Shown here piece by piece: positions 22,101 to 33,206 of a DNA stretch of 64,000 nt. A program made the position numbers and the translations under genes. Positions within the stretch are counted from its first letter, which is position 1; each line of letters begins with the position of its first letter. The notes beneath the pieces were generated by a model. The model did no database searches and was not told the DNA's origin. It saw only the letters and a program-made list of their open reading frames with translations. The stretch is taken from NCBI RefSeq assembly GCF_040412425.1, contig NC_089777.1, positions 33,097,037 through 33,161,036 on the forward strand, in the 5' to 3' direction. The DNA comes from Macrobrachium rosenbergii. Lineage: Eukaryota; Arthropoda; Malacostraca; Decapoda; Palaemonidae.

Positions 22101-23162
22101 TTGAAGTGGACAGTCTTTCAGAGCTGGTGTCGAGACAGAAATATATCCCCTACTCAAATGACTGTAGCTCAGATAGCAGATTTTTTGCTGTTCCTCAGAT
22201 CCTCGAAAGGTCTAGCCACGTCAGCCATCGAGGGACACAGTATGTTAAATTCTCTCTTCAAGCACAGAGGAATAGACCTTGCATTAAACCAGGACTTAAG
22301 TGATTCAATAAAGTCCCTGAATACTATTAAGCAAGATAGAAGCCCAGCTCTTGCATGGAATTTGGATATTGTCCTCAAATGGCTTTTGGGCCCTCCCTTT
22401 GAGCCTCTAGAATCCTTCTTTCTTAAAGATCTGACAAGAAAGGTGCTTTTTCTTATGGTCTTAGCGACAGTGAAGATGGTTAGCGAGCTACATGCCTTTG
22501 ATAAGAGAGTAGGCTTCTCGCAGGGTGATGCTATCTGCTCTTTGACCTTAGGTTTTATGACAAAGAATGAAGACCCCTCTAGTCCCTGGCCACACTCCTT
22601 TACAGTCAAGAGCCTGGCTAACATTCCAGGTCAAGCAGATCAAGAAAGACTCCTCTGTCCAGTTCGTTCTCTTCGAGAGTATTTACGAAGAGCCAAAGAA
22701 GTTAGAGGCCCTTCTCCGAATCTGTGGTGTTTAGTTAAAAACCCCAGTTGGCCATTATCCAAGAATGCCTTAACATTCTTTTTAAGAACTGTGATTTCTG
22801 AATCACACTCCAAGATCCAGGAGGGTGTTTTTCCTTTATACAAGGTCAAAGCACGTGAAATTAGAGCAGTAGCGACATCCTTGGCCATCAACCGCAATTT
22901 ATCGCTGTCTTCTCTCCTTCAGTCCACGTATTGGAGGTGCAAATCAGTTTTTGCAATGTTCTGCATGCATGATGTGGAAACAACTTTACGAAAATTGCAG
23001 TACTCTAGGCCTGTTTTTCACAGCTGGCATGGTTGGGTGAAGAGGGATAGGAAGAATTTCTTATTTTCTCCCTATCCACTCTCCTTGAATGAGGATTGGT
23101 GTTTTCTTGGGAGGCCTGATTGGTACTTTGTTGTGAGTGCCATCAGTTGGTTTGATGTTTAA
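22101..23162 (+). pseudogene. DIRS-2 tyrosine recombinase: 353-codon open frame lacking its catalytic residues
   Basis: This is the longest open frame in the window. The fold-defining blocks are present: LKDLTRKVLFLMVLA, VSELHAFDKRVGFSQGDAI, LCPVRSLREYLRRAKE and PLSKNALTFFLR. By alignment with DIRS-1 and the family, box I ARR is VKM (residues 124-126, Arg lost), box II H-x-x-R is R252-E-I-R255 (His lost), and the nucleophile position in FAMFCMHDV is Cys (about residue 288) in place of Tyr. The first Met is only a convenient start; homology extends a few codons upstream. The openness of the frame should not be read as activity. Alternative starts cannot rescue these residues. Confidence 0.85.
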
Positions 23163-23523
23163 CAAGTTTGTGGTGTGGATTTTAAAATTCTGGTCATATT
23201 TTGTACAGCGCCCGGGGCAAGGGCGCACACACATTTCGATGTGTCTTGTTTGGATTGTTAGCTTTGGCAACCAGTGATTAACTCCTATGTTGCAAAGCAC
23301 CCACTGAAGTAAAGGCGACTCTTGGCTCTACTACCACACCACTACAGATCGAGAGGAGCTCTGACCAGAGGCAGTACCCACCTGCCGTAGCTCCCTCACA
23401 GTAAGGTTACAACAAACATTTCATGATGCCAGCTAAATTTCCTATTTCAAATTCATCTCCATCCCTGAGTGTTTTTGAGTAGCTTTGTCCATGTATCCCA
23501 CCTCCTGTCAATGTGGGATTCAG

Positions 23524-23831
23524 CTATGTAATTATTTGGTAAGTTACGTATATAAAAATATTTTTATAAGAAAATAAAGTTTCATATACTGTATACTTTC
23601 CAAACAATTACCTGATCAGAGCCCTCCCTCCTCCCCTCTCATGGGCATAGAGCATAAATCAACGAGCTTTTACTGTCCTATCCTTCTCCGAAAGTGGGCG
23701 GGGCAGCATAACTACACTTAAACAAATGAGCGGTACTGCGAATTTTAAATTTCGAGCTGCTGCGTAAAGTAGAAATAATAGCTATGTAATTATTTGGTAG
23801 GTATATATAAAACTTTATTTTATTATAAAAA
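23524..23831 (+). repeat. DIRS-2 internal complementary region and right terminal repeat
   Basis: GCTATGTAATTATTTGGTAA at 23524 leads into a TATAAAAATATTTTTATA palindrome, the internal complementary region. The right terminal repeat (23676-23805) mirrors 13262-13398, and AAACTTTATTTTATTATAAA closes the element as in DIRS-1. Confidence 0.8.
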
Positions 23832-25011
23832 TATTTTTGTGATGCCCTGCGTGTCTGCATGCAGTGACTGAGTCGTGGGCATTTCACCAAATTTTCATGG
23901 GTTAAATGAGGTAAATTTGAAGATGATATATTATATGCTATTATTTTTGGTTTGAAGAATGCCACAATCCAAAGAAGGGTTTAACCTGATTTGATTTGTA
24001 ATGAGATTCGTTATCTCATAAAGTCTGCCATTTATTATAGGTGATGAATTTTAGAGATGTTAGACTATTTACAGACAGTAGTAGCTACTTTTGATCTGGC
24101 AATGGTAGTTGAAACTTTGCTGGTTTTTCAGCATTTCCAGTTTTGCCCAGATGGCCAGGGATCCAGCACATACACTTCTTCAGATTATTTGTTGTAGATG
24201 TCTATTTGTTTTACAAAATTTTGACAGTTCTGAAGGGCTTCTATATTACTTCTAGATTATTTTTGCAGTGAGATATTTTGAATAATTACACTAAATGCCA
24301 AATTGATTGAACAGTTCTGGTTTAAAAACAGAATCATTATTTTAGTAGTGAATAATTTTAGTAGGGATATTGGCACCAATCCTAAACCTGATAATTAGAA
24401 TTGTGAATAGAAATTTTATACTTGGAACTTTTCGTCTTTTATTGTGAGTACAGTTCATGATGTTGGGGAATACATGCATAACTTTTGGATAAATGCTATA
24501 AATGAGGAATAGGTCTAGTGATTCATTAAGACAATTAGCTTTAGCTGGGAAGGATGGAAGAAAGTTATTTATAAAATTGACTATGATCAAACCCTTTTAG
24601 AGGCATGAATGCTTGTATTTCTATATTTCATGTAGGTATCGGGTCATAGTGTAAAGACAGTGGAAGCTCACTGCTTTTTTTACTTGTATCTAGGGGATGA
24701 AAAGTACCATTGAAAATTCTTTTTTACATTTTGAAAAGAATGAAGTTGTGTAGTCTGTTAATGATGATACAGGTGTTTTATGTAACTAAGTCTGGATCTA
24801 TCAGCAATGTGTGTAGTATGCGAGTTTTCTAATAAAATTTAAAGCATTCTTGCGTTCATCTTTCATACTCATAGCTATTAATTTTGAGTTCAAGAGTGTA
24901 AAATATATCGGATCTAACCTTTAGTGTACTATAGCTTTGGGTACCATTTTCTCTAATGTTCAGGTTTTCATAGTTTTTCTTGATAAAACTTGTGACTTGT
25001 TTTTCCAACAG

Positions 25012-25085
25012 AGAACTGAAACCCTGCTAAGGAAGTCCATGCATAAACTAAAAGTTGTAGCCAGATTGTCTTCATTGGGAAAGTT
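25012..25085 (+). other. Candidate 74-bp internal exon, unidentified
   Basis: It is bounded by a pyrimidine-rich acceptor (TTGTTTTTCCAACAG) and a GTAAGT donor. One frame is open: RTETLLRKSMHKLKVV and on. No family is recognised, and nearby plus-strand exons with matching phase were not found, so chance is a real possibility. Confidence 0.25.
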
Positions 25086-26639
25086 GTAAGTTTGATACTG
25101 TAAAAATATTGTATGGAAAAATCATCTATGTAAATACTTTTAACTTTGCTAGGTAATTGTTTTATGCCATTAACTGTCAAGATAGTGCTGTAATGAATAC
25201 AACCACAAAGGTCCCCATTTTCCAGTTTGTGTATTGAACATGAGCTGTATGTACTTGGAAAGTACAGTGATTTCAGGTTTTATGAATATTGGCAATTGTC
25301 AACAGTTATTAGGTAATGTTTTGTGAATTAAATACTGTACTATAAGAAAAAAAAGCTGTACTGTAGTTGCACTGTAGTTGTGTGGCTGCCGATCAGGTCT
25401 TTTAAATGGACCAGTGATGCTCTAATGTCAGTCACATGTTTAGAGACAAGATTTTGGCAGAGTTACAAAATTAGACCTTTGTATACATAATAATACCAAA
25501 TACTAATATTTCATAAGTCTAATCTTGATATTTTTCTAATCTTGATATTTTTTCAAATACTAATATTTCATATAATCAGCCAGTTAAGGAGATAGGGTTA
25601 CAGTTATTTTATAAAACCAGTGTGTTTGGTCTTATTGGTATTGTACTGTAGGTAGGATACCAAGACAGTGATATTAGCATTCAGTTTTTATATTTAGACA
25701 AAATGATGGTATTTGAAAGTATAACACACAAGCTCCCAAGCTATTTGATAACGTAAGTGAATTTTATTATTACCAAGCACTGTAAAACTGCTTGGAAACT
25801 TTCAATTTAAAATATTTTTCTTAAAAATACACCCGAACATTATCCACTTTTCAGTGCTTATTATGTCACATATAAATGCGATATTGTATTAAATATTAAG
25901 GACAAATAAAAAATAATTGGATAACCTCAAATTCTATTTGTAAGTATAACAGCATAATTTTTGTACAATATTATACAACATGCAATCTCATTCACCCATT
26001 TATATACATTAATTACGGAGTGATTTGGTAGTCTGGGTGTTCACTGTCATGCAAAGGCACACCATTTCAATTGATCACTTGCTTAAGTATGAGGAGGTTC
26101 CACAAGTGTAAACAGCATACAACTTGCATACCCACAATTGAGATCATGGACATTCACACAGACCTAAAGGGAAAATATGCAATTGAGCATTATGAATAAA
26201 TAAATAAATACATAAATAACGATTACAGGAATGAATAAATATAAATGATGTATGCAATAAAAGCTAAACGATAAATAAATGACAACAAAACCAACCATGT
26301 TGCTCATACTTGGAAGTATGAGACTTGGGTGAACTAAACTACAGCTAAACATATACAGTAAATTAAGACAACTGCCATAGATCTAAAAATTTAGAATTCT
26401 GTACAGATAAAGCTGAAGTATAAAACTTTATTATAATTCTATGCAAAGCTTTAAAAATATTCATCTGCTTTCAAGTGTAGCACAAAACGATTACAGTACA
26501 GTTTAAATGTTGTACAAAATATACCTAATAAAACAACAACAAATTTTGGACAGTCATTTATATCACTTTATGATAACTGTCAAAGATCTGCTCTGAGTCA
26601 AATTCATAGCTATCCATTTGTGAAAATATAAGCAAATTC

Positions 26640-26762
26640 TTATTGCATTTCTGGCATTAAAACAGAGATACTTAGAGAGCAGACACTGTAATGAAGGTGA
26701 AGTTCTCCATAGGTACTGTCTCCCTGTTTTGCACTGCCAACATATTTAGCTAAATTGAGCAC
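26640..26762 (-). other. Candidate terminal exon, unidentified
   Basis: On the minus strand a good acceptor (TTTCTTTTTTCAG) is followed by 40 open codons, starting VLNLAKYVGSAKQGDSTYGE and ending in a TAA at 26640-26642. The other two frames contain stops. The composition looks protein-like, but I do not recognise the family. A TTTATT on the plus strand near 25757 could be a poly(A) signal for a long 3' UTR. It lies downstream of the CCDC9-like gene on the same strand. That gene has its own stop at 35476, so this would be a separate gene or an alternative end. Confidence 0.35.
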
Positions 26763-26880
26763 CTGAAAAAAGAAATTGTATAAGTGCTTTCCCATACTTT
26801 TATATACATAAATTCACAAATTTTTAGTATTTTTGTTTTACTACAAACTTACTATCTATAACTACCATCACTTGTGGTTG

Positions 26881-26946
26881 ATGAATTTCCTGCAGACACA
26901 CTTTGTCTTGCTAATGAATTTCCTGCAGACACACTTTGTCTTGCTA
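26881..26946. repeat. Exact 33-bp tandem duplication
   Basis: ATGAATTTCCTGCAGACACA followed by CTTTGTCTTGCTA occurs twice in succession without a mismatch. The unit is a multiple of three, and an 83-codon plus-strand ORF spans it, but nothing else marks that ORF as real. Confidence 0.7.
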
Positions 26947-27684
26947 AAGAAAATGGCAGTAGCTAAGATGAACAGCAAACATCTATCAATTCTTCGCACA
27001 TTTGTGCCCACTGTACATCTTGAGTTTCATTACACTGTTCATTTACTGAATTCATTTTCCAACTTCATTATCATTCCATTATAACCATCTAGTATTTTTT
27101 TTCTTGAAACAAAAAGAAAATTTGTATACTTCATTTACCATGGCATATTTTCTTCACTCAGGGGTAAGGGGTTAATACTTTGTGATTGCTATGAGAATTG
27201 CAAGTGCTGTATTTTCCTCTTTTCATTCTGAAAAAGAAATTCTCCTTCAATCCATTTCAGCTTTCTTTTATATATTTTTGTATTTAGGCTTTGGTACTAC
27301 TTTTTGGGAGTTTTCTGGTGTTGGTGAGGGCTAACCATATAAGCTAGTTAGCTCATTTGCCAGCTTAACCCCAGATCAGTTTTTGCTAATATACAGTACT
27401 AGACGATTTCACAATAGATACACCACCAGTTACAATGATTTGAGTTATGATTTTTTTTTTTATTTTACAATGGCAGTTGTGAGAATCCAATCATATATAA
27501 AAATTTTGAATTTTGATTGTTCCCAAGCAAGCAATGCTGGGTATGATAATCTTGCCCAGATGCAGGGTAGAAAGAAACTTTCTATGTTACATGCTCACTT
27601 AGTGTAAACATAGTTGCAATTGTTGCTGTTTTATCAGTATCAATTATTTTTTTGCCATCTTTCTTTGTTCCAGAAGGATCAGAT

Positions 27685-29100
27685 ATGGCTACAAAATGCC
27701 CAGCTGAGTCTTGTGCTACTGGTGACAAGAGGAGAAGGAAAACCATTACATCCTCCAATTTCCGAACATGATGTTTATAGCACTGGAATTTCAGTTGTCT
27801 TGGTCAATGATCTCGATGATTCTAAAGGACAAGAAAGGGATTAATAACACTGTTAAATCTAAGGCATCAATAAAATCCAAGGTTATAACAGAGAAAAGAG
27901 CTGGAGATGGAGAAATTGTCATGTCAATGGAAGACCTCGTTCATAAAAATATGCATCACGGCCTACTAGCAATCCAAGTGAAGGCAAGATTATTTAAACC
28001 CCGAAGTAGCGCGCCAGTGACCCACGCTACACAAACTTCACAGCAAGTAATGGCTGGTTTCAACACTTAAGGCATCATAATTTCCCAAATGTAAAGGTAA
28101 GGGGTGAAGCTGCATGTGCTAATCATGCAGGGGCTGAAGCATTTAAAGAAGAACTGAATCAAAAGATTTTAGAAGAAAAGTATATGCCTGAGCAGATAGG
28201 TAAAGTTAACAAAACCACCTTGTTTTGGAAACATGCCCAAGCGTACGTATCTTCGTCAAGAGTTCAAGATAATGCATGGGTTCAAGGCTTACAAAGACTT
28301 AGTAATATTGCATTTGAGTGGAAATGTTGCTGGGGTCAAGTTCAAGCCTATGCCAATTTACCATTCTGAGACCCCAGACCATTAGCGAATATAAGCAAGT
28401 ACACGCTGCCCATTATTTGTTGCCACATGCAGAAGAGTGGATGATGGTAGCATTGTTTGAGGACTGGTTTATGAACACACTTATTTCTGTGGCCTAATAA
28501 TGCTGTGAGCAGAGTAATGTTCCATTCAAGATTTTGCACACTGGACAGTGCGCCAGGACAGTAACAGTACTGCATGTCTGTCTCCTAGATCCTAGCATAA
28601 AACTTACTTTCATGGCACCATACACAACAGAGCTAATTCAATCCATGGATCAGGGTTCGATAGATGCTTTAAAAAACGTTACTGTATTTATGCCACACAT
28701 TTTCTCAAGCTTTAGAAACCATAGAATTTAGAAAAACTGACTTTTGGAAGGAGTTTAATATTTTTAAAAGGCATCTGAAACATTGGTCTAGCCTGAGAAG
28801 AATTCACAACAGAATGCATGAATGATGTCTGGAAGAAGCTGTTGGAGATGAATGTGTACAATTTTTAAGGCTTCATCCCTTAAGTCAATATATTAATCAA
28901 GGTAATCCTTGGAAAGCAGCTTTAATTTGACATCAAAGCAGTAGTAGTTCATGAACTTGTTAGTGGCTGGAGAACTTAGAAATAAAGAGCTGAGCTTATT
29001 TATTGAGCTGGAGGAAAAACAAAGCAGTTCAGGAAGAGGAGGAACCAGCAGTACCTGTGCCAAAAAGATTGGCTGAAGGCATTTGCTTGTTTTGTGATCA
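27685..29100 (+). pseudogene. Tigger (pogo family) transposase pseudogene
   Basis: It begins MATKCPAESCATGDKRRRKT, a Tigger-type N-terminus, followed by an HTH region remnant (VHKNMHHGLLAIQVKARLF), then NFPNVKVRGEAACANHAGAE. The first DDE block, expected as VDETGLFW, reads VNKTTLFW, so Asp and Glu are lost. Later blocks in shifted frames include a degenerate KAWMT region, LFEDWFMNTLISVA, TLDSAPG (second Asp) and FMAPYTTELIQSMDQGSIDA (third Asp), ending with KTDFWKEFNIFKRHLKHW. Several stops and frameshifts are present. Tigger transposases act on CAG-starting TIRs at TA sites, the end type of several MITEs here, but no link to a specific MITE is shown. Confidence 0.8.
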
Positions 29101-29404
29101 TGAGATAAAAATCACAGAAATGGGGGTGAAATATTAAAGATAATCAAGAACAGACCAGCAGATTCAGGATGCTGTTGTTTGCTACAAAGAAATTTATAAT
29201 GTAATGACAGTACTCAGCCTGCACTCCATATCTTCTTGAAAAAACCAGATGAATCCTCAGTGCCTTCTACCAGCTCTTCCCCAGTTCCATCTATCAACTC
29301 TTGAGCCTTGTATGAAGATAGAGATGGATGAACCTGCTGCAGCAATATCTCCATCAACCTTGTCATCCAGCAGTTAATTTTACCAAAGTAAGCATTCTAA
29401 GAAC

Positions 29405-29960
29405 ATTTAATCTGTGCTTGGATGTAGGCTAAAGTAAGTGTTCCAGCCATGTTTAAGGTTAGGCTAGGATGGGATACCCCATATAAGCCAATATGTGTTC
29501 TAATCATGATAAAGCTAGGCTAGGATCTAGGCCAATGTAAGTGTTCTAGGCATGTTTAAGGCATGTTTAGGGTAAATCATGAGTAGGCTAAGATCACCAA
29601 TGTAAGTGTTCTTGGCATGTTTAAGATTAGAATAGGATGCAGGCCAATGCAAGAGTTGTAAGCATGTTAAAAACTAGCTTGGCTTTAGGCTAATGTAAGC
29701 ATTCCAAGTACATTTTAAGATAGGCTACGCTATGATGTTAGGAAAGTAATAGCACAAGTCGAATCTCCACGATCATGTCCAGACTAGGAAAATGGAAACC
29801 TTGGTTGAATCACCACAATTGTGTCTAGGCCAGGCTAGGCTATGATTTTTGTTAGGAAAACAAAGGCAACAGGTCTACGCTAGGCTATGCACGGTAGGAA
29901 AATGAAAGCATTGACTGAATAGCCATGATCATATCTGGGCCAGGCTTTGATGTTTAGTTT
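29405..29960. repeat. Degenerate tandem repeats downstream of the Tigger pseudogene
   Basis: About five loose units carry TAGGCTAGGAT, GCCAATGTAAGTGTTCTAG and CATGTTTAAGG (29405-29740). Two to three units of another type follow, with GGAAAATGGAAACCTTGG, TGAAT, CACGATCATGTC and CAGGCTAGGCTATGAT (29740-29960). Spacing is roughly 75-95 bp. They may form the 3' untranslated part of the Tigger element. Confidence 0.55.
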
Positions 29961-31654
29961 GTAAACAAAAGCATCAGTGAAAAATTTTAAATTTAGCACC
30001 TTTCACTTAGTGTTTACATTTGAAGGAGTGTGATCTCTATGGCAACTCAGCCAGCGAGTCAGGTACTAGTTTTTTTCTTGTCAAGAACAAAATGTTTTGG
30101 TGTTTTGGCCATGAGAAATTGACAGGAACAGAAATTCTTTATAGTTAAAATTTTTCTCAGGAACAGAAATTCTTTATAGTTAAAATTATATTAAGGAATA
30201 ATAGTACAGAACTACAGTAGTAGTGTGTGTATATTACTGAATACAGTATATGAAGAATAGAATGAGTGATTTATGCTATTGGAGATTAGTATTTTTATTT
30301 TTCTTTCTTTCCAATGCTTGGCTTCATTATTCGCATCCTTCACGAGAATAGGAAAAACTCAAAATTTTTTTCAGACTTTTAACAGTAAATATGAAATTTT
30401 TCTTACTGTAAATATAGCAGGATAGTTGTTGAAAATTCTTAGCAATTTTTACTGTAAATACAATAGATTAAGATGTCATAGTTTATGACTATTACACTGA
30501 TGTCAGTAGTTTACTTTTATGTACTATTACACTGATGTCAGTTAGTTTACTTTTGTTTGTGTACTCTGTATTTCACATTTCTTTTTAAACTTTTTGGGAG
30601 ACTTCAATACTAACAAAGTTTATGCCTACCTTTATTTTGATACACACCAATAAATTAACTTCTTACTAGAAATATTACCTCAGCAACAATATCTTTCCTC
30701 AAAGTTCTTTCCAATGGATACAGTTTCAGAATGATATATATGCCTCATTCAAATATTGTTTCTTCGGGTTGTGAAGAATGGGTTCTCACAGATGACCTGC
30801 TGTCTGTCCAAACTGGCTTGCATAATACTCAACCCAGCACTGCTCGTCCCCATATCACAGCTTTCCAAACCATGCTTTTTTTTTTTTTTTTTTTTTGCTG
30901 ATGCTGACACCAAAGAAGAGGCCACCTTACTGGTTACAGTTCCAGGAGTATCTAATGGTGGTGTATAAGATCCTCTTGAGTACTGTATTACAGGTGTAAT
31001 CATACTTCCTTTTCCCTTTCCAGGTCCAGGAGGATGATCCCAAGTAGCTGCACAGGGGAAGACATTTACCACTTGCATATGAAGTCATTAATGATAGAGG
31101 TAAAGAAATACTTGAGCATCACCTCCATGACCTCACCAGAAGCTGAGCCATAGCATCCCTAGAGAACACAGCCTCCTGATTCTCATGCCTCAAAAAGTGT
31201 TCTTGCTTCTGAAAGGAAGGAGGTTATAGATAATGCCCCTTCCAAAGATTTCTCACATGTGAACAGAAGATGAAGTTTGAGCAGAATTGTGTGTAAACAT
31301 GTCATACGAAACCTGTAGTTGGATCAGAGATGTGATAATGAGCTGACAGAGTTTAGGAACCATAAACAGAGCTGGGCTGTGCTGTCTTCCAGGCCTTTGA
31401 AATGGTTGTGTGAAGAATGTGCGAGTAGGGCTGTGTGGATTGCAGGACCCATAAGTAAAGCCATTCAGACTCTCAGAAAATGCAGTAGAGAGCAGAATAT
31501 GATTCTAGAGGAACCCAGAAGTGTCATTGGTCACAGCATACTCCAGGACATGGCTCCAGCCCCAGACTTTCCCAGATAAAACCTTAGATGGTGACCAAGG
31601 CCATATAGTCACTCTTCTCAGCCACCATGTTTCAGTGACAACCTTAAAGAGGAA
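29961..31654. other. No gene recognised
   Basis: There are short direct duplications: GGAACAGAAATTCTTTATAG twice near 30122 and 30161, and CTATTACACTGATGTCAGT twice near 30488 and 30524. A T-tract lies at 30878-30897. A plus-strand open stretch at 31319-31579 includes WLCEECASRAVW, which loosely resembles a Cys-pair finger, but I cannot assign it. Confidence 0.4.
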
Positions 31655-32315
31655 CAATTTTGTGGACAGTCTCTTACAATCCATGACCCAAGCCCTAGCC
31701 ATAATTTGCTCATTATAGGATTCCAACCCTCACTCAACTTTTGGAAGAATAGTCTTTCTGTCAAAACAGCTACTGTTGGAGATAGGAGATATCCTGAGCA
31801 TATTTAGAACTGAGAAGCTGCAAATAGCCATTGCCATCATTGCAGACTATGAAGAGCAATCATGTTCTTTAAAGGTGAGGATAAATAAGGCTTATATTGA
31901 AAGTATATTTTTGGATATTTTAAGATGACTGCCGACAATAAGGACAATAGTCCTGATAAAGCTTAAAACCTCGTCAAGCCTTGGTAAGATTTACTCTCAA
32001 GAAAAGTTATTTTATCCTCATTATTTTTGACAGTACTAACAGTACTAATTGGTCACTTTTGTACTGTCAAAAATAACAATGAGGATAAAATAAGATTTTT
32101 TCTTGAAAGCATTGATCCTCACCTTTAAAGAACATGATTGTTCTTCATAGTCTGCAATGATCAAAATTTTCAGATCTAGGTGTGATCAGGATGTCTCACA
32201 TCTCCAACAATAGCTGTTTTGATGCAGAGACTATTCTTCCAAGAGTTAGGTGAGGGTTGGCATGCTATGACTTTGGAGGGCTTGGGTCATGGAGTGTAGG
32301 AGAATGGTCCGCATA
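31655..32315. repeat. Large imperfect palindrome (about 660 bp)
   Basis: The left arm starts GTGGACAGTCTCTTACAATC, then CCATGACCCAAGCC. The right arm mirrors it, ending near 32312. Strong pairing covers TGCAGACTATGAAGAG, then CATGTTCTTTAAAGGTGAGG (left, 31838-31873; right, 32115-32160) and TTTTATCCTCATTATTTTTG (32011-32030) with its partner at 32074-32093. The centre is near 32050. The left arm has about 120 bp of unpaired sequence. Confidence 0.8.
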
Positions 32316-32330
32316 TTTCAGATGGTATCT

Positions 32331-32413
32331 CTTGCTTTCTCAAGTGAACCAGGTTATTTTATTGTTTTCTCAAGTAAAAATTAATAAAATAACCTGGTTT
32401 ACTTGAGAAAGCA
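32331..32413. repeat. Short palindrome
   Basis: TTGCTTTCTCAAGTGAACCA then GGTTATTTTATT pairs with AATAAAATAACC then TGGTTTACTTGAGAAAGCAA across a spacer of about 20 bp. It lies 15-20 bp beyond the larger palindrome. Confidence 0.8.
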
Positions 32414-32415
32414 AT

Positions 32416-33206
32416 AAAATAATCTGGTTGAGTATGAAATCTTTTAATGTACTAGAGCCAAGAATCCAGATGAAATCTGATGTCAGTAACTAGAGCAGCC
32501 TGCTGAGATTCAAAATCCTGAAATTTTTCATTCACAAAATCAAAATGATTCCTGGAGTTAAAAGGCAGAGTAAATGTTTAAATAGTGAGGGTGAACAGCA
32601 AGGAAAATCCTTGACTATGCTACCATTTTTCTCACTGTATCAATAAACCGGAGCATGAACTAGGATGCTATTTGTCAGTAAGTCTGAAATAAAAAAAACT
32701 GTAGACCAAATAAAGTTGCAGTCTCATGAATAAAATCATTAAAGTATGAATTTCTTGTTACTTTCCTTCTCATAATTTTGATAGAAAATTGTAAAACACA
32801 AAAAAATAACCACAATTTTTTCCATGAATGTGAACATGTTCTTATGAAACAAGTCTGATACTTTAATTCTAGTTAGATTACTTTTGTTTTTTTTCTGATA
32901 AATAATGAGCATTAAATTTAAACACGGTGTCCCTGGCATGTTTACTTCACATAACCTATTTTTTTTCTGATAAATAATGAGCATTAAATTTAAACACGGT
33001 GTCCCTGGCATGTTTACTTCACATAACCCAAACAGGTTAAGCCCATAAAAAATAGAACCCCAACAGAAAACCTGATTAAAAACATTGCATTATCCCAAAA
33101 GACGGCACATTATGGCACGTATGTATGCCAAGTGATCCATGTGCAAGTTTGTATATATTCCTTCCAAGTGCACCTTAAGCAATGTATATTGTAAAGCCAT
33201 TATAAA
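32416..33206. repeat. Noncoding interval with a 72-bp near-perfect tandem duplication
   Basis: GATAAATAATGAGCATTAAA through GTTTACTTCACATAACC is present twice with an offset of 72 bp (about 32887-33028). The copies are almost identical, so the duplication is recent. No gene is seen in the rest of the interval. Confidence 0.7.

Larger units (their letters stand above)
13257..23831 (+). mobile_element. DIRS-2: DIRS-like retrotransposon with both terminal repeats, carrying a nested Tc1 insertion
   Basis: The left inverted repeat (13262-13398) is the reverse complement of the right one (23676-23805). In between are gag-like, RT/RNase H and tyrosine recombinase remnants in the same order as DIRS-1. 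The total of about 10.6 kb falls to about 6.4 kb when the 4.18-kb Tc1 element at 14300-18480 is discounted, a normal DIRS length. All genes are inactivated. Confidence 0.9.
23832..27684. other. AT-rich region with no firm gene; two weak exon candidates
   Basis: No coherent coding frame or recognisable element was seen apart from the two candidates listed separately (25012-25085 plus, 26640-26762 minus). There are runs of AATAAATAAATAAATA near 26196. A 33-bp unit is exactly duplicated at 26881-26946. Confidence 0.45.

Noticed and set aside
30756..31078. Overlapping ORFs around a T-tract (poly-Phe or poly-Lys)
   Set aside because: The homopolymer creates the apparent coding signal; no family motif on either strand.
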